The position numbers and the translations under genes were made by a program. DNA of 12,048 bases, from the NCBI GenBank assembly GCA_003561715.1, contig PWVU01000158.1, positions 1-12,048 of the forward strand. Direction: 5' to 3'. Shown here one piece after another: positions 7,641 to 12,048 of the stretch. Within the stretch, counting starts at the first letter, position 1. Every line of letters begins with the position of its first letter. This DNA comes from Candidatus Kaiserbacteria bacterium. GTDB lineage: Bacteria; Patescibacteriota; Minisyncoccia; Phycocordibacterales; UBA12088. The notes beneath the pieces were generated by a model. That model ran no database searches. It saw only the letters and a list, made by a program, of their open reading frames with translations, and had not been told where the DNA came from.

Positions 7641-7889
7641 CTAACTGCGCCACTTCAAGAGTCCGCGGATATTCACGAAGAAAAAAATCACATTTGCGAA
7701 GAATGCCGGAGGGCTGCCGGTGAGAAATCCGAATGCCGCCCAGCACAACGCCGCAAGGGCTCCCACGACGAACCCCGACCAATGCTTATTGACCAGCCAC
7801 CACAGCGAAAAGAATGCGGCGATCATGCCGATCCAATCGAGCCCGTAGTATTGAAATGGTACGTCGAACATACGCTCAAAACGCCACAT
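7641..7889 (-). CDS. Small three-helix membrane protein, PnuC/SemiSWEET-like
   Basis: This 82-residue protein begins MWRFERMFDVPF. It has three predicted membrane segments: DWIGMIAAFFSLWWLV, FVVGALAALCWAAFGFL and PPAFFANVIFFFVNIRGLL. The layout, the central W-x6-G pattern and the terminal N-x6-NIRG pattern resemble small PnuC-like or SemiSWEET-like proteins that work as oligomers. Substrate is unknown, and the family call is from memory of the pattern only. The ATG at 7889 is chosen because GAGGA stands six bases upstream, the one good Shine-Dalgarno sequence seen in the window. It overlaps the end of the exonuclease frame by 14 bases, suggesting translational coupling. An ATG at 7871 (MFDV) is a possible alternative. 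The longer open frame to 8009 is only the exonuclease in another frame. Confidence 0.65.
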   Translation of the reverse strand: MWRFERMFDVPFQYYGLDWIGMIAAFFSLWWLVNKHWSGFVVGALAALCWAAFGFLTGSPPAFFANVIFFFVNIRGLLKWRS

Positions 7890-8466
7890 CAAATTCCTCG
7901 AATTCCGGCAACAACTTCTTGCCATACAGCAGCCGAGAGATGACTTCGGCGTGGCTCTTGGTGCCGGTGAGTGCGTTGTGCGGCTCGGGCTCGTCGGGAA
8001 TGCCGACATAGTTCAAGACCGCGTCGAGATTGAGCGCACTGCGGTGATGCTCGACGTCAAAAGGCGGCGTGAGTCCGCGCTTCACATGATGCATGTAGGC
8101 GAGCGTGTGCGTGTCGATGGTGCGATACGCAAACGGGAACGGCTCTTTGTATCGCTCGCATGCGGCTTTCACATAGTCGCGGTCGAACGACACATTCTGC
8201 CCGGCAAGCGTGCGATCATCGATACGCGCCGCCCAGCCCAAAAAATTGCGTAGTAGCTCCTCCTCCGTCATCTTATTCACGTCGGTCACCTCTTCCCTGC
8301 TAAAGCCGCACACGGCAAGCGCATCGTCATTGATATGCGCGCCATCCCAGACCCGACATTCGAGGTAGAGCTGATCGGTCGGATTATTGAGATCCAACGC
8401 ACCAAGCGACACAATGGAGTTCTTGTGGTAATCAACGCCTGAGGCTTCGATATCGAGGACGATCAT
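7876..8466 (-). CDS. DEDD-family 3'-5' exonuclease (RNase T / DNA Pol III epsilon-like)
   Basis: This is a 196-residue single-domain protein. The first metal-binding motif is IVLDIEASG (2-10) with Asp5 and Glu7. The second is in the AGQNVSFDRDYV stretch (88-99), with Asp95 or Asp97 as the third acid. The third is EPHNALTGTKSHAEV (161-175) with His163, the DEDDh-type histidine. In Pol III epsilon the His is followed five residues later by the last aspartate; here that position is Gly168, so either the family uses another residue or activity is altered. The expected role is 3'-5' trimming of DNA or RNA ends in the cytosol. The ATG at 8466 has no Shine-Dalgarno sequence. The gene is followed, with overlap, by the small membrane protein gene and lies downstream of a MITE-like element. 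Confidence 0.82.
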   Translation of the reverse strand: MIVLDIEASGVDYHKNSIVSLGALDLNNPTDQLYLECRVWDGAHINDDALAVCGFSREEVTDVNKMTEEELLRNFLGWAARIDDRTLAGQNVSFDRDYVKAACERYKEPFPFAYRTIDTHTLAYMHHVKRGLTPPFDVEHHRSALNLDAVLNYVGIPDEPEPHNALTGTKSHAEVISRLLYGKKLLPEFEEFDVAF

Positions 8467-8467
8467 G

Positions 8468-8494
8468 GATTAGTGGGTGGTTAGTGGTGGGTGG
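8468..8494. repeat. G-rich imperfect direct repeat
   Basis: Two imperfect copies of TTAGTGG(T)GGGTGG lie in tandem directly upstream of the exonuclease start. The plus strand carries more than four GG/GGG runs within 27 bases, so a weak two-tier G-quadruplex is conceivable. It may equally be simple-sequence spacer DNA. Confidence 0.5.
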
Positions 8495-8511
8495 TTTGTA
8501 GTATTGGTTAC

Positions 8512-8659
8512 AGGACTTACGCATTTGGATGCAGTCCGCAGGTTCGGAAGCGAGAGCGTGTAGCTTTCGAAGGGAGAAATACCCTTGAGTAATATCGTGC
8601 ATATTGTGAAAGGGTTTTCGACGAAAGCAACAAAGGAATGCACCGAATGCGTAAGTCCT
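8512..8659. mobile_element. MITE-like element with 14-base terminal inverted repeats
   Basis: AGGACTTACGCATT (8512-8525) is repeated exactly in inverted orientation at 8646-8659. Similarity continues inward as (T/C)GG followed by TGCA-containing sequence. The 148-base body has no coding frame. Its interior is also self-complementary: GCTTTCG near the middle-left matches CGAAAGC on the right, and AAGGG faces CCCTT. The whole element could fold into a long stem. It ends three bases before the MFS stop codon (8663-8665, minus strand) and sits in front of the exonuclease gene. No clear target-site duplication is seen. Size, non-coding nature and perfect ends fit a miniature inverted-repeat transposable element. 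A structured intergenic repeat or RNA is the alternative. Confidence 0.65.
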
Positions 8660-8662
8660 AGA

Positions 8663-9847
8663 TTAGTGTACCGTATTTTGGGATCGAGTGCGCGTGCCGA
8701 GATAGAAGAACAACGGGACAAGTAGAAGAAGGACTTGGAACACAAGCAGCGTATACACGACGCCGATCGAGTCGGCAAGCAGTCCGCTTCCAAATGCAAC
8801 AACCGCGTACACCACATTTCCACCAACCCCGACCAAGCTTCCCATGGTCGCCCGCTCATCCTTTGAGTAGCGCTGTTGCAGTACATCCTCCGATGCGATC
8901 TGCCGGATACCGAATACCGCGCTCGATACGGTCGCCATGCCAAATACACTGATCGGCGTGCCAATAAGCGCAAGAACGGTCGTACTTGACCGATCAAAAA
9001 GCTCAGTATGCACCAGCGCCCGCACAATGCCCCATCGACGTACAGCGCGATGCACCAACTGCATACTGATCCCCGATATGAAGTTATTCAGGATCCCGAG
9101 TAAATTGACGATCCATTCAGGCACAAGCACTGCATAGAAAAGCGAGCGAAAACGATACTCTGCATTTCCTGCACCCACCGAAAGTATGCGTCCGATACTG
9201 AGTTCCCTCAACGACGTGTCATCCATAAATCGTCTCCACGCCGCACCGATATCGGCGTACACGTTCGACGTGCGATGGTGTACGCCGCGCACCTCACGCA
9301 ACCAAACACTCAATGCGACTGCGAGCGCAAGCGGAGGCAGGCTCAGCGCGATCGCCACCCGTACATCGAACAAAAAGATCGCGAGTGTGCCCACAATACC
9401 GGAGGCGACCAGCGCATACCTGCCTAGTGCCTGCCGAAATCCTTCATCGCGCCGAAAGTCGTCAAGTCGCTCCAAGACCTCAAGATTCTCATATACAAAT
9501 GCAGATGTGGTGCCGCTTCGCAGCGCCATACCAAACCCGACCAACACGGATGATGCGGCGAGCAATAGAGGGCCTTCCGCAAAATACAAGCATAGTATCG
9601 AGAGGAAGTATGCGAGATAGTGAACAACCAATGTCCATTTGCGTCCAATGCGGTCGGAAAACACTCCGGTCGGCACTTCAAAGATACTTGCGGAAATGAA
9701 TACCAATGCCCATAAACCCATACCAAGCGTGAACGAACCGCTCACCGTCACATAAAAAACCACGATCACACCCTCAAATCCCCTGAACGTTGCAAGGAAC
9801 GAGAGGATATTGAGTAACTTGAGATTGCGCTGTGCGTATTCAGTCAT
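8663..9847 (-). CDS. MFS transporter
   Basis: This is a 394-residue hydrophobic protein with the length and about 12-helix profile of the major facilitator superfamily. The family's motif A lies in the first cytoplasmic loop: GVFSDRIGRK (61-70). A second, degenerate copy of the loop is expected in the C-terminal half near HRAVRRWG. The charged central linker (about 184-225, containing WLREVRGVHHR and AAWRRFMDD) separates two six-helix halves. Substrate cannot be inferred; efflux and sugar or metabolite uptake are both possible. The ATG at 9847 is preceded by a good promoter and no Shine-Dalgarno sequence. The stop lies against the MITE-like element. The upstream TauE-like gene is on the same strand, 52 bases away. 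Confidence 0.88.
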   Translation of the reverse strand: MTEYAQRNLKLLNILSFLATFRGFEGVIVVFYVTVSGSFTLGMGLWALVFISASIFEVPTGVFSDRIGRKWTLVVHYLAYFLSILCLYFAEGPLLLAASSVLVGFGMALRSGTTSAFVYENLEVLERLDDFRRDEGFRQALGRYALVASGIVGTLAIFLFDVRVAIALSLPPLALAVALSVWLREVRGVHHRTSNVYADIGAAWRRFMDDTSLRELSIGRILSVGAGNAEYRFRSLFYAVLVPEWIVNLLGILNNFISGISMQLVHRAVRRWGIVRALVHTELFDRSSTTVLALIGTPISVFGMATVSSAVFGIRQIASEDVLQQRYSKDERATMGSLVGVGGNVVYAVVAFGSGLLADSIGVVYTLLVFQVLLLLVPLFFYLGTRTRSQNTVH

Positions 9848-9857
9848 TAGGGTTCAC

Positions 9858-9886
9858 ACTATACCTGCTCAGTTTGTTTTACCCAA
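9858..9886 (-). promoter_or_regulatory. Candidate promoter of the MFS gene
   Basis: On the minus strand TTGGGT (9886-9881) is separated by exactly 17 bases from TATAGT (9863-9858). The expected start is near 9851, giving a leader of only about four bases before the ATG at 9847. Confidence 0.6.
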
Positions 9887-9899
9887 ACCTGCACCTCTC

Positions 9900-10619
9900 T
9901 TAGGGTGCAATGACAAGCTTCGCTCCGATCAGCAAGAGTCCAATGAGCAGGACCGCTTGAAATCGTTGCTCGGGCACATGCGAGAGAAAACGTTTAGCAG
10001 CCCACGCGCCCAAGAGGGTAACGGGAATAAGCACAAGCAAGCTTTGCAAGAGATCATCCGGCAAACGTACACCCGAAAGCCAATACGTAGCAATGCGAGC
10101 GATATCAGTCATAAAGGCAACCGCGCCGATCGTCCCGAGGTACACTTCCTTTGGCAGTCGATAGAGCGTGAGGAAGACTGTGCGCAACTCGCCACCAAAG
10201 CCAAACAGTCCGATACAAAACCCCGACAGCCCACCGCCAAGCATTGCCGAGAGCGCACCGGGGCGCATCGTACTATGCATATGGAAGACCAAAATCGATA
10301 CCGCGTAGAGGATAAGAAACACACCGAGCGCGCGGATCATCAGCTCATGCGGTATGGTGAGCACAAGAGATGCACCCGCAATACTAAGGAGTATCGCCGG
10401 CACACCGAAAGCAAGCGCAATGCGCAGGCGTATCTTCCGAAATAACAGCATCTTCCATACATCCCCGCACCAATGGAGAATCCCCACAAACAGGAGCACC
10501 ACCGGCACCGGAAAGAACATGACCAAGACCGGCACCATCACGGTCGACGTACCAAACCCGGTCATGGTGCCGATGACTGCGGCGATGAAGGTGAGAAGCG
10601 CGAGCAGGGGTAATTCCAC
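9900..10619 (-). CDS. TauE/SafE family membrane permease (sulfite/anion exporter family)
   Basis: This is a 239-residue protein with about eight membrane helices arranged as two related halves. Each half carries a glycine-rich motif: GTMTGFGTSTVMVPVL (17-32) and CIGLFGFGGELRTVFL (135-150). These repeats are the hallmark of TauE/SafE (formerly DUF81) proteins, which are proposed to export sulfite, sulfoacetate or other small organosulfur anions; most members are uncharacterised. The start is a GTG at 10619, chosen because it places the first helix correctly at the N-terminus; no in-frame ATG was seen upstream. No Shine-Dalgarno sequence is visible. The gene follows the unrecognised membrane protein by 60 bases on the same strand. 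Confidence 0.85.
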   Translation of the reverse strand: MELPLLALLTFIAAVIGTMTGFGTSTVMVPVLVMFFPVPVVLLFVGILHWCGDVWKMLLFRKIRLRIALAFGVPAILLSIAGASLVLTIPHELMIRALGVFLILYAVSILVFHMHSTMRPGALSAMLGGGLSGFCIGLFGFGGELRTVFLTLYRLPKEVYLGTIGAVAFMTDIARIATYWLSGVRLPDDLLQSLLVLIPVTLLGAWAAKRFLSHVPEQRFQAVLLIGLLLIGAKLVIAP

Positions 10620-10679
10620 GATGCAAAATACGAGTGTTATACGTTACCAATTTGTGTCGTTATACACGACGCGAGCAAA

Positions 10680-11159
10680 CTAACCCATAGCGTACAATCC
10701 TATACTCAGAGCGATTACTAATAGTACGATGGCGGCTGGCGGCAAGATAATGAGCCAAAATAACACCCTAAATACCATACCGTGTTTTTTCTCGTCAACA
10801 ACATGTTCGTCCAACTTGAGTTCTACTTTTTCTGAAAGCGAAATTGCTACTATCGGCAACAGCAAAATCAGTAACGGCGCTAGCCGAGTAATATGTTCTG
10901 CGTACAAGTGTATCGCAATTGCACCCACTATAATTGCGATAGTTAGAAAGCCAAGCGCGTGTGTTTTAGGATATACTACATATCTCTCCGAAGTAACTCT
11001 GATTCTTTTGGAGTAGAAAAAAATAACAGCGAGGACAAGAAGTATGCCAATGTAAAACACTCCTGAATATTGCGTCACCAGCAAGACAGGCAATGATACC
11101 AACAGCAACATTGCATCCGCAATGAATACCAGAAAGTTTTGGGATAGCACTTCAAACAT
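10680..11159 (-). CDS. Unrecognised membrane protein, about five helices
   Basis: I do not recognise this 159-residue protein. It shows hydrophobic segments at about 8-30, 34-50, 70-90, 92-110 and 130-157, separated by two charged loops (YSKRIRVTSERYVVYPKTH and EKVELKLDEHVVDEKKHG). There is no signal peptide separate from the first helix and no catalytic motif. The region looks more A+T-rich than the neighbouring genes, which could mean a different origin. The ATG at 11159 is preferred over a TTG two codons upstream. A TAAAAT box (11176-11171) precedes it, and a palindrome overlaps the expected -35 position. A real gene seems likely because of the consistent membrane profile over the full frame. 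Confidence 0.6.
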   Translation of the reverse strand: MFEVLSQNFLVFIADAMLLLVSLPVLLVTQYSGVFYIGILLVLAVIFFYSKRIRVTSERYVVYPKTHALGFLTIAIIVGAIAIHLYAEHITRLAPLLILLLPIVAISLSEKVELKLDEHVVDEKKHGMVFRVLFWLIILPPAAIVLLVIALSIGLYAMG

Positions 11160-11324
11160 GCACAAGGGCTATTTTAGTTTGGCTACATATCGACTAGTCG
11201 ATTAATCCTTAAGATAATAGCGCACTTCACATTTTCTTACTTGCGCTTTATCCCCTTTTTCGGTATAGTAGCGGAGCTTTTGAAGCAACGAGAAACCAGC
11301 AACTAAACACTAGCAACTACCCCT
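11160..11324. other. Divergent intergenic region with 14-base palindrome
   Basis: The region between the membrane protein (minus) and rpmA (plus) contains the perfect palindrome ATCGACTAGTCGAT at 11189-11202. It lies 30 bases before the membrane-protein ATG and overlaps the likely -35 area of its candidate promoter (TCGACT, 19 bases, TAAAAT). It could be an operator for a dimeric regulator. The rpmA promoter lies to the right of it. Confidence 0.45.
11241..11269 (+). promoter_or_regulatory. rpmA promoter
   Basis: TTGCGC (11241-11246) and TATAGT (11264-11269) are separated by exactly 17 bases. Transcription would start near 11276, leaving a leader of about 50 bases. The leader contains several ACTA-type repeats and no Shine-Dalgarno sequence. 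Confidence 0.65.
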
Positions 11325-11603
11325 ATGGCAACCAGGAAAGCGGGCGGAACCGCGAAAAACCTACATGATTCACAGCCGAAATACCTCGGCACGAAACTCT
11401 ATGCCGGCCAGAAGGCGCAGCCCGGCTCGGTCATCGTGCGTCAGCGTGGCACCAAGATCATGGCGGGCAAAAATGTGCGCGTTGGTAAAGACCATACCCT
11501 GTTCTCTACCGCAGACGGCACCGTGCAATTCCGCAGTGTCCGCAAGACCGACTTCACCGGAGTCACCAAACGAAAGAAAGTCGTTGATGTCGTGAGTGAA
11601 TAG
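11325..11603 (+). CDS. rpmA: 50S ribosomal protein L27
   Basis: This is a 92-residue protein of normal L27 length. It starts MATRKAGGTAKN, corresponding to the usual MAHKKAGGSTRN tail that reaches the peptidyl-transferase centre. It continues with YLGTKLYAGQ, then VIVRQRGTKIMAGKNV and VGKDHTLFS, all family hallmarks. There is no N-terminal extension of the kind cleaved in Firmicutes. The usual partner rplU (L21) is not adjacent; the upstream neighbour is a divergent membrane-protein gene. No Shine-Dalgarno sequence precedes the ATG, although the mRNA should have a leader of about 50 bases. Confidence 0.97.
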   Translation: MATRKAGGTAKNLHDSQPKYLGTKLYAGQKAQPGSVIVRQRGTKIMAGKNVRVGKDHTLFSTADGTVQFRSVRKTDFTGVTKRKKVVDVVSE

Positions 11604-11652
11604 TTTCTTTCGAAACAAACTCCATAAAGCTCAGCAAACCCCTCGCGGGGTT
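11603..11652 (+). terminator. Candidate rpmA terminator region
   Basis: A small stem GTTTC / GAAAC (11603-11607 with 11612-11616) starts at the stop codon. A second stem AACCCC / GGGGTT (11637-11642 with 11647-11652) has a TCGC loop. Neither is followed by a proper T-run (TTAGTTGTGT after the second), so efficiency is doubtful. An imperfect longer inverted repeat (11663-11673 with 11695-11705) follows before the convergent frame ends. Together they probably mark the convergent gene boundary. Confidence 0.4.
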
Positions 11653-11712
11653 AGTTGTGTGGCCTAAACCAAACCCTCCGGCGGCGATAGTTGATTTGGT
11701 CTAAGATACGAT

Positions 11713-12048
11713 TTATAGATTCAATTCAAAATCCTGTTCATCGGCAAAAACCATAGAGCACATTGGGGATACTTCAAATGAGTTTTCACTTGTCATGCAC
11801 AACATATCACCCGCAACGACCCGCTCTTGACAAACATGCCTAGTAACTTCGACCAGGCTAGTCTCTAAATGAGAAGAAGGCGAAAGTACATTGAAAGCAA
11901 TGAACAGGCCAACCAATTGCCAATTTTTTTTCCAAACAGCACAACATATTTTATTACCCCAGTATAGACCTACCTGCATACACTGAGCTGACGCTGTATA
12001 GCTGTGTAGCACATCGCCAGTAGTATCGCTTGTGTATATTTCAGCTGG
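11713..12048 (-). CDS. Unrecognised cysteine-rich protein, C-terminal part
   Basis: An open frame enters from the right edge and ends at 11713. The visible 111 residues carry eight cysteines, including an ICCAV pair and the HVCQ, MLCM and PMCSM sites. The segment LVGLFIAFNVLSP is moderately hydrophobic. A GTG at 12012 could be an internal start, but the frame remains open to the edge, so a partial gene is equally likely. No family is recognised. The Cys content could mean an exported disulfide-bonded protein or a metal site. It converges on rpmA. A chance open frame cannot be excluded. Confidence 0.4.
   Translation of the reverse strand, partial: PAEIYTSDTTGDVLHSYTASAQCMQVGLYWGNKICCAVWKKNWQLVGLFIAFNVLSPSSHLETSLVEVTRHVCQERVVAGDMLCMTSENSFEVSPMCSMVFADEQDFELNL

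Noticed and set aside
7641..8009. Longer 122-residue reading of the small membrane protein
   Set aside because: The extra 40 N-terminal residues overlap the exonuclease frame, are rich in Ser, Pro, Arg and Cys, and lack any membrane-protein character; the start at 7889 has a Shine-Dalgarno sequence.
8470..9027. 185-codon open frame on the minus strand across the MITE-like element and the MFS gene
   Set aside because: It is an alternative frame of the MFS gene with unlike-protein composition and no domain.
11604..11712. Possible tRNA or small RNA after rpmA
   Set aside because: There are hairpins but no T-arm GTTCGA-type sequence and no cloverleaf; the region reads as a convergent boundary.
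1..12048. CRISPR array, toxin-antitoxin pair, phage or integrase signature
   Set aside because: No regularly spaced repeats and no recognisable proteins of these classes were seen on either strand.

Overview
The window reads like part of a small-genome bacterium, most likely a Patescibacteria/CPR lineage (Parcubacteria-like). This assignment is an inference. It rests on compact gene packing, the near absence of Shine-Dalgarno sequences, several -10 boxes placed so close to the ATG that transcripts would be leaderless, and an L27 gene standing apart from rplU. No taxonomic marker was compared against a database. Ordinary TGA stops (gdh, pgl) argue against UGA-recoding CPR groups.

Left part (1-5600): a carbohydrate-oxidation cluster. 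The minus strand carries a partial LOG-family gene at the left edge, 6-phosphogluconolactonase (pgl), 6-phosphogluconate dehydrogenase (gnd) and glucose-6-phosphate dehydrogenase (zwf). Together these are the complete oxidative pentose phosphate branch. A Glu/Leu/Phe/Val-type dehydrogenase (gdh) sits on the plus strand between pgl and gnd. Just upstream of zwf lies a Nudix hydrolase gene broken by both a frameshift and an in-frame stop. Upstream of that, on the same strand, is a GH15 glycoside hydrolase (5586-7442) that could release glucose from an alpha-glucan or trehalose. GH15, the Nudix remnant, zwf and gnd are co-directional with gaps of 59, 14 and 38 bases, so they look like one present or former operon. 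No glucokinase is present in the window to link glucose to G6P.

Middle part (7440-8662): a strong bidirectional hairpin terminator, a small three-helix PnuC/SemiSWEET-like membrane protein whose start overlaps the end of a DEDD-type exonuclease gene, a G-rich repeat, and a 148-base element with perfect 14-base terminal inverted repeats (MITE-like) next to the stop codon of an MFS transporter gene.

Right part (8663-12048): minus-strand membrane proteins (an MFS transporter, a TauE/SafE family permease and an unrecognised five-helix protein), a 14-base perfect palindrome in the divergent region, rpmA (L27) on the plus strand with a clean promoter, and a cysteine-rich unrecognised reading frame running off the right edge on the minus strand.

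No RNA gene, CRISPR array, integrase or transposase was seen. I see no clearly new multi-gene system. The most unusual items are the oxidative PPP cluster, the leaderless-type promoters, the dead Nudix gene and the MITE-like element.
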